Source: Tricholoma matsutake (taxonomy: Eukaryota > Basidiomycota > Agaricomycetes > Agaricales > Tricholomataceae). Taken from it: a stretch of DNA of 64,000 nt. How positions within the stretch are numbered: the stretch's first letter is position 1; each line of letters begins with the position of its first letter. The notes beneath the pieces are model-generated. The model was given only the letters and a program-made list of their open reading frames with translations. It had not been told where the DNA came from and ran no database searches. The stretch is taken from NCBI GenBank assembly GCA_026075535.2, contig AP026539.1, forward strand, positions 10,788,001 through 10,852,000. The letters run 5' to 3'. The position numbers and the translations under genes are program-made. Shown here piece after piece: positions 1 to 11,615 of this stretch.

Positions 1-1466
1 TCAGGTTCTTTTGGCAAATGCTACGATCACACACTTCCCACGGATGTGATGGTCGCCGCTGCTTCATTCAATGGACGGAAGCAAGAGTCCTATTTTGTTG
101 CATAAGATATTCCTGGTGCATCACACTCTTTGGGCACTGCAGCATTCCTCTGATAGTGGTGTTACTGGCAGAACCACCAGACAAGCTTGTCTCTTCAATT
201 TTCCCATGGGTAGAAGATGAACGGAAGGCTCTCAAAGCTCATCAAAATGCCATGGGAACTGCAGCTGCCGATAACACCCTATTGTCATTCCTTGAGGTTC
301 TCTCACGTCTCTGCCGCATCATCTTACAGGATGCAGCCTGTCTGTCATTAAAGTACCCTGGCTGTGCCTTATTCAGTTACCCTCCATTCAATATGACACA
401 GTTTTCAGCTTTTGCACACTCTGCTGCTTCCATCATCAAAGAAGCTGAGTGCAAGTCATGACATCAGCTCTCACGCCTGCCTGAGCATGTTGCCAGCACA
501 TTCCAAGGTGTAGTCATGACAAGCAACATCCAGCAAGAGCAACCCCATCGTGAAATCCAACAACACTGTGTTGGGGTCCAAGCACAGCTCCAGGCCGTCA
601 ACTCTCTTCTCCATGCAGTACTCATCAACTCAAACCCTCAGAAGCGAAGACTGGCATCCACAGGTGTGTGTCAATAGTCCATTCCTATCACCACTAATCT
701 TACTAAGCTTCTTTAGTTGGCAGTCTCACTGAGCATTCACAGGCTTTATGCCAACTTGATTCTATGTCCACAAGTCAAATACAGCTGCAGTCAGTATCCT
801 CCAATCGCCTCCCTCTGCTACCATCTGCTGAGCCAAACATTACCACTCTAGCTCCCTCCACAGTACCTCCATCTGTGCCCACCAGCAATTCATCTTCCAC
901 CACCATCAGCCCTAATGGCAATATATACCCACCAAGCATCTTTTTTTTATCCAAAGATTCCTTCATGCAGTCCAAGCAGCTTGAAGCCATTGCAGCACTT
1001 GAGTCCAAGTTTAGCCCAGATCATCTTTGCAACCATCAGTTTGAGTGGATATGGTCCTCTTCAGAGAATCAGGAGGATGAGTGGCTCCCTCACTATGCAT
1101 ACTGGAAGCCCCCTCAGAAGAACAAGAGCATATCAATTGAGGATGTTTGGAATGAGTGGATGTTTGGTCTGGATGGTCGACTCTCAGTGCAGGAATTGGT
1201 GGCTGGGTGGGATGCATGGTGGCGATGCAGTAACACCACTGCAAAATTGGAGGCAACATGCAAGAAGATCATCACACTTATTGAAACACTCTCAGCAAAG
1301 CCAAATTGGAGTAATGACCTCACCCTTCGCTTCCTCAAAGATTGGTACCCCATCCCATCCCCATCCATCCCTCACTTGAAGAACATTTGGTCTTTCATTG
1401 AGTATCTCCAGGAGTGTGATGGACATGCACTGGAGGACATTCTTGCTGACTCAAATTCTTATCCGT
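1..1466 (+). pseudogene. Crypton tyrosine recombinase, C-terminal half (Ndc10-like region plus GCR1_C-like domain)
   Basis: The start lies upstream of the window. Readable pieces in order: the recombinase end (18-160, NGRKQESYFVA just before a stop), then EPPDKLV and IFPWVEDERKAL followed by FLEVLSRLCRIILQDAA (about 170-470), as in Crypton/Ndc10-like proteins. A Gln-rich, coiled-coil-like stretch follows (480-680), then a Ser/Pro linker (764-940) and a GCR1_C-type DNA-binding domain (about 1120-1370, DVWNEWMFGLDGRLSVQEL to LRFLKDWYP). Frame changes at about 120-165 and stops at about 459 and 680 make it non-functional. Removing the LTR at 1467 restores SYPS followed by TGA, so the LTR landed at the end of the coding region. 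Cryptons are DNA transposons that move by a tyrosine recombinase. The family call rests on recalled motifs, not a search. Confidence 0.7.
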
Positions 1467-3512
1467 TGATGATGCTCAACCTGGAAACCCAAACAAAACC
1501 CACAAAATGGCTTTGAATTGTTAAGGGCAAAGCCTCAACCACTCGATCTAGTTGATGTCATTCAACGAGGTGCTTCCTCGACGAGTTGTTCGGCACTAGT
1601 CTTACTTGGAGCATCCAACGTAAGGTAGATAGTGCACTCTAGCAGGGCTTCTGCATAGAGTCATTCAGGTTCACGCACTAAGGGGCTTCCTTAGTGGTTT
1701 CAAGTAAGTTCGTGAGTTGCAAGTTAAGGCTGTAGATTGCCTAGATCTAAACTAAGGACATCCCTACTACAAGTTGCAGTACTTATACTAGTAGGAAGGT
1801 CCTTATCGTCCAATTGGAAAGGTAGATGCATATCAGGTATGAATAGAAACAATAAGCCTCATGCCTTGCATGAGGCATCTGATGTCATGGAGTGCTGTGG
1901 CGCAGCATGTCAGGAAACAATAAGAGATAAGCCTCATGCCTAGCATGAGGCATCCGATGTCAAGGACATGCTGTAGCACAGCATGTCAATCACGAGAGTC
2001 CGATGTCACAGACCTCATGTTGAAGGGCTGTTGTATCACAGCATGTGTGGGAATGGGTTCGGGTGCATGGAGTCACCATGCATCAAGGGTGCCTTCCACG
2101 GGAAGGGGATTGAATGCATGTTGTCGGCATGCATCATGTGTGTGTCTGGTGTCAAGGGCATGCTCTAGGCATGAATCAGGAGTGCCTCCTGTCTGGAGGG
2201 GATCGTTGGGTATGTTGGGTCAGTCGGGTTCCCTGAGTTACAAGGAAATTTGTAACACGGATGGTATAACATGAGTCAGAGGAAGGATGCGAGGCCCTCT
2301 AGATGTCACCTGTCAGATCGACCATCAAATAGTCATAAAATAACTGCTTGTCGAAGCAGTTCAAAGCTAAAAGAATGTGTTTCGAGGACTTGCGATGATT
2401 TTCGAGATGTCGCAATATTTTTCAAAGAAGTTTCGAGGAATTTTGAGTGCACAGATATGTTTGGACGCAAGATCAGGGACTAGACGAGTAGTAGAAGTGA
2501 AGAAAAGGCTAATTGAGGGAAGCAAGAGCAAAAATAGCGTAATGCAAGGAATTTCAAGGAAGTTTAGCATAAAACACCAAACTTCAGACTGAATAAGACT
2601 AAACTGTTCTCTCAAATCACTGTGATCTGGGAGGAAGATGACGACTTTTCTTTTTTTTCTTTGTATCTAGTACATCTTTTTATATAAAATAAAGAAAGTA
2701 CCTAAAAAGGCTAGAGAACATGAGGCAAACATGTGGAAAACTTGAGGCCAAAGACAATATAAGTATATCAGAACAATAAAGTGAGCCTAGAAGGGGTGAA
2801 TATAACACATGATGAAGAAATAATAAGAAAGAATAGCTAAAACTGGACTGTCGTTGTTATAAATTGAATAAAAGATCAGAAACTGCTTTGAGCAGATTGT
2901 ATGCATGCACATGCAGTCAAAATGTGTTCAATATACTCAATATAGTGTCCCATGTGTCCAGCATGCATCTGAAGATCGTTCGAACAGGAAATACTGTGTC
3001 CAATGATGTTTTTCGAAGATTTTCGAAGATTCTTCGGACTTTGTTTGTGGCCCGATATTGGTGCAATATTGTTTGACAATGGTATGGGATACATCTGGCA
3101 TGTGTGCGATGATTATTCGGATAGTGATATAGTGTCCGATGTCAATTTGCGATGTTTGATGATTTTCAAAGTCGGTCGAGGAAATATCGGACTTGTTTGA
3201 AGGCCGATATCGCTGCAATATTGCTTGATACTGGTTCAGAACTCATCGACAATGTTCCAGGTGTATGTCCTGAGCTGTATGAAGGTCGGGGGAATTGTAT
3301 TATGGCAGCCGAAGGCATACAAAGAATTTCGAGGTGTCACAAAGAGTTTCAAAGCGTTGCAAAGAATTTTGAAGCATTCTTGTGACTTTGTAGAGGTTCG
3401 TAGAGCTTTGGAGGGGTTCATAGAGCTTTGGAGGGGTTTGTATGGGTTCATAGAGCTTCAACGATGATCATAGATGTGTTTTCCGAGCTTGAACAACAAG
3501 GTGGACCTATCA
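1467..3512 (-). mobile_element. Solo LTR, family 3 (TGATAGG...ATCATCA), with a nested LTR
   Basis: On the minus strand it begins TGATAGGTCCACC (at 3512) and ends GAGCATCATCA (at 1467). Flanking 4-mers are ccgt and ctgt, a probable 4 bp target duplication with one mismatch. It matches the copy at 60649-62022 along its length once the nested 739 bp insertion is removed. It interrupts the Crypton coding end. No coding capacity of its own is visible; the short ORFs inside are noise. Confidence 0.75.
1519..2257. mobile_element. Solo LTR, family 4, nested in the family-3 LTR
   Basis: This 739 bp insertion starts TGTTAAGGGC and ends TTTGTAACA, so the ends form a TGTTA/TAACA inverted repeat. The empty site in the 60649 copy reads ggctt-cggat-ggtata. 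Here the flanks are tgaat (left) and cggat (right), a 5 bp target duplication whose left copy differs by two transitions. Internally there are two imperfect units of about 80 bp (about 1855-1990) containing the palindrome GCCTCATGCC/GGCATGAGGC. No other copy occurs in the window. Confidence 0.6.
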
Positions 3513-3695
3513 CTGTCATGATACCTATAATAGTTTACTGAAATGTAGCTAGTACAAGATGTTGCAGTAGCCATAGAATTGAATTACAAGAGTTGAGTGA
3601 CCAAGCTTTGAGTAGCCTCTCGTATGAATCAAAAACCAGCTATACATACTAATGAGAAAAAATATTTACATTTGTAGCATAAATGAGACAAAGTA
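3513..3695. other. Short AT-rich spacer
   Basis: Sequence between the family-3 LTR and the minus-strand gene remnant. It begins with the restored stop codon context of the Crypton. Nothing else recognised. Confidence 0.4.
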
Positions 3696-4388
3696 TTACA
3701 CTCCACGGTGAGACACTGCCCAGTCACAGAGGAATGCAAACAGGTTCCCACTCCCCATGGGGTGCTTGTGCATCTCCACAAGCTTTTCCTTCACTTCCTG
3801 TGTCTCGCACTCACAGCCTTCACCATACCGCCACACCAGGTGGTGTCCCTCCTCAGCCTGCCTGATCCATGTCTCTCCTACATTGAGCACTGTGCATTTT
3901 TGTGATGGAATTACCCTGAACAGGACATACTGGTCAGCTTTCATGAAGGCATCTGACACCATTAACCAACCCACAAAACTCACCGATCTCCCACTTTTCT
4001 TCCTGTGGTATGTCTCACAGAACTGTGCAGCAAACTGCCACAGCACAACGATGTCAGCATTTTGCAGGACCCGATGATGGGTGTGTTGAAACTGCTGGAG
4101 GTCCTCACATCCAAAGTGCTCGCTTGCCGACATTCACAGCCAATCTACGTCATCGTCATCCACTGCTGCTTTCTTTTTTGCCTTCACATGATCCCAGGCA
4201 CACTCAAGGGGCTTGAAGCTCCTTGGTAAGTCCAACTGTTGGCTGCATTGCAGCAGTGCTGCACCTGTATCATCCCTGTTGCCATTGTCTTCAGGAATCA
4301 AAGCGGCTCTTGATGACTGGGCAACCTTGCATCGTGGCAGGAATTCATTAGCAAATGAGAAAGGAATTTGGTGAGGAGGCTGACTCAC
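3696..4388 (-). pseudogene. Unrecognised agaricomycete gene, 3' exons
   Basis: Two blocks read almost continuously on the minus strand. 4388-4134 begins MSQPPHQIPFSF and ends in an acidic VDDDDVDWL. 4133-3696 runs from SEHFGCEDLQQFQ through FVGWLMVSDAFMKADQYVLF and GETWIRQAEEGHHLVWRYGEG to the stop after CDWAVSHRGV. Composition is that of a real globular protein rather than chance. The 5' part of the gene appears to lie beyond the LTR at 4411-5485. No domain was recognised and no function is assigned. Confidence 0.5.
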
Positions 4389-4410
4389 TGTGCCTGCAAA
4401 ATTGACACAG

Positions 4411-5485
4411 TGATAGGTTGTCTCCTTGACTCAAAGGCCGATTCACCATTTCGACCACATTCTAATCACATCGGATAACTCGCATGAGGTCCCAGAAGCA
4501 GCGCGACCACTCCTGACCAAGTCTACTGAGTGCAATATCATATTGAACACGGTCAAGCATCGTTGAGCATCATCGTCGATCATCGTCGAGCATTATTGAT
4601 TGATATCGAGAGACTGCAAGCGACATCGGGCGCCGCATTTGTTATCTAAATGGTGGAATACCATGCGCCAGAAAGTATTCCAACTCGTGCTCAAACCTGC
4701 TGATAGTAGGTCAGCCTCGTTCCAAGTCCCTATTGCACACAGAACCCGCTGGACGAATTATTGCGAGACTTAGTGTGGTTTATACACAAAGGACAGTCCC
4801 TTTTTAGTTCTATACCCTTTATTACTCTTTCATCATATGATATATCTCTTTCTTGTTTGGATTCCAGTCTCCTTTTTTGGCCTCGTGCCTTAACTCATAT
4901 CTTTTGCCTCATGTTATACACATGTTTCTTATACCATTTTAGGAAGTCTCTTTTAAAACATATAAAACTCTGTAGTATCTACTTGGAAATAGAAGAAATC
5001 GTCTTCACCTATCGTCTTGTATTAAGTTCTAAGAATCAGATCTATCCTCTAAAACAATCTAAACTTCTACAAGTTTTCTCAATCGACGAGAAACCTCTGT
5101 GACCATCATCATCCTTGATCTTCCTACGATCCTCTGATTGTTAGCACTAGCAACCCTTCCAACACTTCCTAGCCATTGATTATAGTCTTCGTATACTATC
5201 GACCTATCGTAAGGTCCCCAGGATTCACACATCGACCATCGATGATAAACTTGTTCGCCGTTGATCTTATCAATTGTCCTCAATATCGATTGATACTCGA
5301 TCGGACCACACCAAACACCTTCGTCTCCTATAGAACTTCCTTCACGACTAGTATCAACTAGTTATCTTCCCATAGGTTTGACCACGAACGTTTGGAATGT
5401 CTCACTCCCTTCCTCTGACTCATCGCAAATATCATCAATTGCCTCATCGGCCATTTTGGTGGTTTTCCCGGGTTGAGTATCATCA
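4411..5485 (+). mobile_element. Solo LTR, family 3 variant
   Basis: Starts TGATAGGTTGTC and ends GAGTATCATCA, so it has the same terminal pattern as the 60649 copy, and it shares the GGACAGTCC...CTTTT promoter-side block and TTTTGCCTCATG stretch. It is closest to the minus copy at 30477-31674. Flanks are acag and gtgg, so no target duplication is seen. It separates the two parts of the surrounding minus-strand gene. Confidence 0.65.
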
Positions 5486-6300
5486 GTGGATGGTGAGGTC
5501 TGTTGTGAGACCAGCTGGCACTGTCAACTGGGCTGGGACTGGCTGTGTGTTTGTCAGCTTGTAGATGGGCACGTGAATAAAATATCATGTATAGTTGGGC
5601 TCTCTGTCGTCAGGAATACCAAGCTTCACAAGGCCTTGCAGATCTTGTCAATGCAAATGAGCAAATGGAGTGCACAAATGGCATGCACCTGGTCCCATGA
5701 TCTGCCCATTGGTGTTTTGTAACTGCTCAAGAATGTCGCATGCACTGACTTGCCATTTTCCCTGAAGATACGGGTGATTGGCAGCATGTGCCTCGATGAC
5801 CTCCAGCGTCTTCAAGGGTCCATGTATTGAGCATTGATCGTGTATGTGAAGGTGGACTTCCTAGGAGGTCGAGTTTGGGGATCAGCATTTCAACTGAGAA
5901 GAAGTGTGGGCACTTACACACTGGTGTGCTACAGGCATGGTGATGATACCAGTGCCTTGATGTAGAGCGGGTTGCTGAAGGCATGAGGTGAGCAGACTAA
6001 ATAGCATGGGACAAACAAAATACTCACCATGATGCTGTTGCTGGGCTCATTTAGTGTGTATTGCAGCTCAGTCTGTGTGGTTGGAGTCTTCCTTGGAGTC
6101 ATCATCGAGAATCCATGCTGGGGATTGAGCAAGACCTCAACCAGATGCCATTTTGTCACCTTGTCTTGCCTAAGCTTCTTCTGCTTGCCTTACAGCAGCC
6201 AGTGTTCAATTTGCATCTTCACAAGAGACAGGAGCTCGACTTTTTTCAAGCCTCTGAAATGGAGGTCATTGAAGTTAGGCAAAGGTAGGAAAGAAGAGAA
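5486..6300 (-). pseudogene. Unrecognised gene, upstream exons of the 3696-4388 gene
   Basis: A minus-strand exon at about 6290-6026 reads LKKVELLSLVKMQIEHWLL, one stop, then VTKWHLVEVLLNPQHGFS and an NEPSNSIM end followed by GTGAGT. Helical LLSLVKMQ/VEVLLNP segments resemble a SAP-like helix-extension-helix, but this is weak. A further block (about 5800-5620, second frame) reads NHPYLQGKWQVSACDILEQL and GLVKLGIPDD. The gene then meets the LTR. Frame changes and one internal stop suggest decay. Joining with 3696-4388 is inferred from orientation and adjacency. Confidence 0.4.
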
Positions 6301-7267
6301 ACAGAGCGCGCTGACTTTAAGTCAGATTCTTTGTATGGGTGGGCACTACTTCCTTGGTTGACTGACACCATTCCAAATGTGCAAGAACAGATGATCTTGT
6401 AGCAGACAATGGGCTTGTGAGATGGACAGATATTCCAATGGTGAGGAGCATGGGCGATGGCAGCATTGAGCCTGTTGAGGGAGGGATGATGTCATGCCAA
6501 GGTAAGTGAAACAGGCGTGATTGAGGATATGCACCTTGCTCAATTGCCATTCCCCTGTTTGACACCTTCCACCCTCTCATTTGGCACCCCCAATCCCCAC
6601 CATCGAGCGCTTGATCAAGCATGACCGTCCTCGTCAACCTCTTATGTGAGCATCGTCCCCACCAGCACCTCCATTTCGCACAGCACCATTTCCCTCTTGT
6701 CCAAGCACGTCATCCCAGAGCAGATCCAGCTGGTTTTCATTGAGGGAAGAGGAGGAGGGAGAGGTGAGAGGTGAGGGAGCAGAGGGAGAGGGGTGTGACA
6801 CAGAGCTTAACAATGAGGTTGCAGCAGGGGGATGGATCAAGGGATCGATGATCGAGCATTTCCACACAGCGGATACATGACATGAACCATTGAGGTAACC
6901 ATGGGCATGACTGCCAGCGAGTTCTCACACCAAAGTTTATTCATGGGACAAAACCTGGCAGGGGTGCCCACAGAACCTGGGCATGCTTGCCATTTCGATA
7001 CATATAAATTACATATGTAGCGCACTGGCATGGCAGAGCCCGCTACCTTGCCTCCTTCTGTCCCATAAAGCACGGGATGTCCAAACCTTTGATGTCCAAT
7101 CCAAAAGGTTATAAGAAGCCTTTTTTGGGAAAATGTGAGATGGGGTGGGCAAAGTTTACAAAAAAAAGCAGAAGAGGTCACATGACCTCGAAAACCTTAA
7201 TAGTGCACTTTTTGTTCTGAAACATGTCCACGAGGACAATTGGATGAGATCACAGGATCTGGAAAAC
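6301..7267. other. Low-information region, possible 5' part of the minus-strand gene
   Basis: A minus ORF at 6867-6634 is Ser/Pro-rich with NENQLDLLWDDVLGQEGN and may be a linker exon of the gene below it. 6837-7181 minus is an open frame with no recognisable motif. No promoter or repeat boundary could be placed. Confidence 0.3.
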
Positions 7268-7612
7268 TTTATTGAGTTTAAAGCATGTTTACGCAAGTCC
7301 AATGGCGAGCAGTTTGGTCATGTTGTCGCTACAACAATTTTTCTGCCCATGTGCATGCTCTCTACATACCACCCTATGTTGGGTAATGTTCATGCTGAAC
7401 TGCTGCACTGCATGCGATATGAGTCCTGCTGGACTCTTCTTGCACACGTCATGTGCTCAGACCCCTATTCCTAAGAAGAGATGTAGTTCAGAGACATTCC
7501 CTGTTTCAGGGTATCTCTGCAACTCTCTCTCCTGGGTAAGGGTCTTCTTCTATATCCTTTCGTCTCTAATCAGAACTCTCTTTTCTAGTGATATCTCTTA
7601 GATTTACTTTGT
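7268..7612 (+). repeat. Terminal repeat of a Ngaro/DIRS-like retroelement (5' copy)
   Basis: From TTGAGTTTAAAGC to GTGTATTCTTT this stretch is highly similar to 48447-48760 plus 49867-49922, which lie downstream of a tyrosine recombinase. Here it lies upstream of the Gag-like gene. Same-sense copies at the 5' end of one element and the 3' end of another are expected for split direct repeats of Ngaro-type elements. No target duplication is expected for tyrosine-recombinase integration and none is seen. Confidence 0.65.
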
Positions 7613-7649
7613 GTATTCTTTCATTCTTATAATACACATCATTCCTCAT

Positions 7650-9101
7650 ATGTCAGACAATGAACATGCCACATACTTTGGGCAGACATCGGACTCCCAA
7701 GGATCAAGTAACCAAAGAGAAGGTCCTAGTCAAATGATCACTTCTGGAATGTCTGGAGGATCCTCAAGTCAAACGCTCCCTTCTGGAATGTCTCGAGAAT
7801 CCTCTGGTCTTGTTGGAGCAGGAGCAAACACTAATGCCAACCCAGTTCCCTCCAACACAGCACATCCCTGAAAAGACTCGGTCAGAGCTAGTCTCGTCTC
7901 AAGGATGGACAGCCTCATCAGGGATTTCAAGGAAGAGAAAACCTTGTGCATGGAGACACTCTATCAGATCTTGCAAACCTTATATGAGGCCAACGTTGAC
8001 AAATCAGTACATAAATCCACACTCAAGCATTACACCGTCTATGTCAATATCATTGCTTCGAAACAAAAGGAAGCGGAGCATGGAGGGAGACATGCAAATG
8101 GAGAGGTCAACCAAGACATTTCGGGAGTGGAGATCTCCAACTCATCTGAGAACAGAGAGAATGTATGGAGTATGGGCACAGATGCAACCAGAGAAGCTGA
8201 GCAACTCTTATGCAATCTTAGGCAAGACTTACTCCAAAAGTGTGGACAATGAAGCATCTCGAGTTCTTCAAGTGCAAGCAGTGAATTGGATACTGGAAGA
8301 GAAGGCAAGTCTAACAAAAAGAAACATATCTATCAATCCCAGCTACCATGGCACACTGCTGAGATTGAAGCCCAAGACAGAGAACCAGACAAGACCAGAA
8401 AATGCACTTGAGCTACACTCGCCACTGTGCAGAAAGACCTCACTTTCGCTGAATGGAAGATTAGGAGAGCGACCTCAGCACCACAGGGATTCCCTGAGTC
8501 CAAATGGAAGCATATCTTCAAAGGAGAAGCTGTCAATCTCGATGCCGTCTTCAGCAACCTCCACCACATTGCCCCTCCTAAGGGGAATGTGGGATGCATT
8601 GGTAGTACAGAAATCTCTCTTGGAAGAACAGATCCAGCTTGAAAAGTCCAAATGAGCGGCGACTGGATTGTTGCATGGCATGCGACCTCAAAAGTGACCT
8701 TGTTTGTGTTCCCACACCGAACGGAAGAATTACAACAATGGGGAGACTACATGGCTTCCGAGTTCTCCACCAAACACGTCAATGCCCATCACACCCTCAT
8801 CGCCTTCGACAGAGCCGTCCAATGTATGGTGGGTGGAGGACAATCAATTATCCTCACAGACAGAGACAAGTTCACATACTTGTACTCCACTTATCTCCTC
8901 CCTGATGGTATCCAAGCGGTTTCAAGCAGCAAATTTGCAATGGAAGAACAGTGTCCTAGAGAGAGATCATCTGAGATTTGCAGATGCTATAACAGTACTG
9001 CCAGTTGCCGCAGCACATCCAACTCATGCCAATATCGACATGCATGCCTCAAATGCAAGCAGCAAGGACATAACCAAGGAAGTTGCACTCAGCAGATCTG
9101 A
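7650..9101 (+). pseudogene. Gag-like nucleocapsid protein of the tyrosine-recombinase retroelement
   Basis: Begins MSDNEHATYFGQTSD (7650) with a Ser/Gly-rich N-terminus and a stop at about 7869. It continues in another frame from MDSLIRDFKEEK (7905) to about 8252, then in further frames through about 8300-8640, where PESKWKHIFKGEAVNLDAVF and GCIGSTEISLGRTDPA are readable. The last block (8652-9101) contains SGDWIVAWHA and VGGGQSIILTDRDKFTYLYS, and ends with Cys/His motifs, including CKQQGHNQGSC. At least three frame changes show decay. The order Gag-like, RT, RNase H, recombinase fits an agaricomycete Ngaro/DIRS-like element. Confidence 0.65.
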
Positions 9102-9179
9102 AGCGGTCTATGGAATGTGCCCCAAGTATCTCAGGTATAATGTTTGGGATCATGAACTGTGAAACAACCAGAATGCACA

Positions 9180-10329
9180 CCCCTCACCTTTCTGTCTTGC
9201 AGACTGGACTGAACAAGCTAAACCTCTCCCATTTCAAGATTATCACTCCAATTAATGTTGAGCACTTTAATCAGTTACTTTGAACTCATCCAAATCGTCC
9301 CTTTGTTGACTCGGTTTGCAAAGGACTCCGAGAAGGATTCTGGCCATGGGCAGACACACATCATGAATCTTATCCATCAATTGTCGATGAATCTCTAGGG
9401 ATGCCTTGAGACTCAGCTGAAAGGGATTTCATATGAAGGCAGTGAGACCACGAGCATTCCAAAGGGAGGTTCTCAGGATCTTTTGGTTGAGACCTCTTGC
9501 CAGGGATGCACACATCACCAATCCACGCAGTCCTGAAACCACACTCTGAAAAACTCCATATGGTCATCAATCAGAGTGCAGGGAAGTTTGCACCTAACAC
9601 CATAATCAAACGTGAGGACATCAAGAGATTCCCATTGGATAACATGTGACACCTAGGAGCTGGGCTGCTTGTGAGGCACCATGCAGCTCCCAGTCATTCA
9701 TTCACGATTTTCAAATCAGATGTTGCAGAAGTGTATTGCCTGCTCCCCATGCACCCTTTGTGGCAACTCAAACAAGTAGTGACTGTCGATGGCAAATGGG
9801 ACCTTGATCGGAACAACTGCTTTGGAGGGCGAGGCTCAGCAGGTATATATATCTCATTTGATTTGGATCGCCAAGAAAGTTAAAATGATTCCAGATCTTT
9901 GGACTTACATGGATGACTCATTTGGAATTGACAGATCTGTCAATGTCCTATGGTATCATTGATATGGAAGAAAGATGCCGGCCAGTCAAGTCAAGCTTCT
10001 GTCCCTATGGGACAAACTTGGCATCCCACATGAGTCCCATAAGCAAGTTTTTGGAGAGAAACTTACCATTATCAGAATCAAGGTCGATGCAAACAGCCTC
10101 ACTCTCATGCTTCCTAGGCAAGGACTTGATGAACTCCTGGAGGAAATCGAGAGTTTTGCTGCCTGGTCCAAAGAAAAAGGAGGGAACTCGCAGACATTGC
10201 ATCATTGTTGGCAGAGGTTGGTGGGCTGGTTAAATTGGAGCTTCAATGTCTTTCCCATGGTCCAGCCTGCCCTCAACAACTTCTACCTGAAAATCGCTGG
10301 AAAAGAAAAGCCACTGATGAAGATCTGGG
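9180..10329 (+). pseudogene. Reverse transcriptase of the Ngaro/DIRS-like element
   Basis: The conceptual protein runs from about 9200. FVDSVCKGLREGFWPWADT (about 9303-9360) is followed by a block with several TGA stops (about 9405-9500). Next come HSEKLHMVINQSAGKFAP (about 9543), FKSDVAEVYCLLPMHPLWQL (about 9711), DRNNCFGGRGSAGIYISF, and the catalytic YMDD at about 9907-9920. The thumb region follows with LLSLWDKLGIPHESHKQVFG (about 9990). Most internal stops are TGA where Arg is plausible. The coding sequence then runs into the hAT element at 10330, and removing that element restores KPLMKIWVNNAV. RT class is judged from motif style shared with agaricomycete DIRS-like elements. Confidence 0.75.
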
Positions 10330-11187
10330 TAGCGCATTGAGGTCCGGTCACTATAACTGATGAACCGAACCATAACTGTTTGTAACTGGACCGCGGTCAC
10401 GGTCATGGTCAGTTATGTGCCAGTCACAGTTACGGTTATATAAATTTGAATACTAACTAAAACTGATACAAAACCAGTTATAACCGGTTATAACTGCACT
10501 ACTACTATATAAGAGTTATCATAGACTATAAACACTACTGACACACATTTCGTACACTATAAGGAACTACACAAACTAATCTAATACTAATAAGTAGCTA
10601 AGTAGTGTCTACTAGAGAGGGGACAAGCCCAGGAAATCAAAAAGGCGAAATCAGGGGGGTTTATATACCCTAGGGAAGGTGCACAGACCATGTACTAAGT
10701 TTAGATATCATGTGCTGATGGTGATGTGGCACCATATGCTCGAAATCATGCCACATCACAGTCTGGGCTAAATTTAGCATTGTGTGATGTGGCATCATTT
10801 CGAGCATATCACCATCAGCACATGATATCTAAACTTAGTACATGGTCTGTGCACCTTCCCCAGGGTATATAAACCCCCCTGATTTCGCTTTTTTGATTCC
10901 CTGGGCTTGTCCCTTCCCTAGTAGACTACTTACACATACATTTTAGTTGTTATAGTAATATAATTAGTGTTTGCAAGTCATTATAATAGCTATTACATAG
11001 TTTATGACTGAGTCCGGTTACTTACTGGTTCTGACCGGTTTTATAAATGTGTCTGAACTGGTATTGACCGGTTTTTGTCAGTCCAGTTATGGTTATGTAG
11101 TTTTTTGGAAATATAGTAACCGGTTGCGGTTTTGGTTATGCCTCAAGAGGGGCAAAAAACCGAACCGAACCAGACTTTAAAGTGCTA
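10330..11187. mobile_element. Non-autonomous hAT element, family A (858 bp)
   Basis: Left end TAGCGCATTGAGGTCCGGT and right end (reverse complement) TAGCACTTTAAAGTCTGGT form an imperfect inverted repeat (about 14 of 19). It is flanked by 8 bp duplications gatctggg (10322-10329) and gatccggg (11188-11195), one mismatch. Excising it restores the reading frame of the host RT/RNase H gene. The 8 bp duplication and TAG-type ends are standard for hAT. No transposase is encoded. A large palindrome occupies its centre (10589-10932). Confidence 0.85.
10589..10932. repeat. Large near-palindrome, stem of roughly 150 bp
   Basis: The left arm (10589-10745) and right arm (10795-10932) are reverse complements over nearly their whole length: GGACAAGCCCAGG at 10621 pairs with CCTGGGCTTGTCC near 10900, and TTTATATACCCT pairs with AGGGTATATAAA. 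A smaller stem (TGCCACATCACA with TGTGATGTGGCA) lies at the tip. Each arm carries an outward TATATA motif. It may be a separate foldback MITE inside the hAT element. Confidence 0.75.
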
Positions 11188-11195
11188 GATCCGGG

Positions 11196-11615
11196 TCAAT
11201 AATGCAGTTTGCTCGGATCTGCACTGGGCATTGTCTCACCTACAAAAATCTCAGGGAATCAGACTTCTCTCCTCTGTCACTTGGGATGCTGAAGACACTG
11301 ATGAGATGGTCTTCTGTGATGTGTGCATAACTGGACTGGGATTCTGGTATCCTGATCATCGACAGGGTTTTTACTCACCGGTCCCGACTGAAGCAGCACG
11401 AGGCATAATTGTTTATTTTGAAGCACTGTCAGTAGCTGGAGCAATCAATGATCTACACACCTCAGTGCCCGACACATCTAAAATCATCATCCACACAGAC
11501 AGCATGAACACTGTCAACATTTTCGATTCCTTGAGGTGTCTTCCAGAATTCAACCCACTCTTGAAGTACTGCGTGGATGTATTCTTACACAAGAAGTTTG
11601 ACATTTGCATTCTCC
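11196..11615 (+). pseudogene. RNase H domain of the Ngaro/DIRS-like element, first part
   Basis: After the hAT element the frame reads VNNAVCSDLHWALSHLQK, then DEMVFCDVCITGLGFWYPD (first acidic residue region), EAARGIIVYFEALSVAGAI (Glu helix) and SKIIIHTDSMNTVNIFDSL (second Asp). These are the spaced acidic positions expected in an RNase H fold. It stops at the second hAT element at 11616 and resumes at 12347. Being uninterrupted for 140 codons, it is one of the better preserved parts of the element. Confidence 0.7.

Noticed and set aside
4761..5102. 113-codon plus ORF as a gene
   Set aside because: It lies wholly in a family-3 LTR and is not conserved in the other copies.
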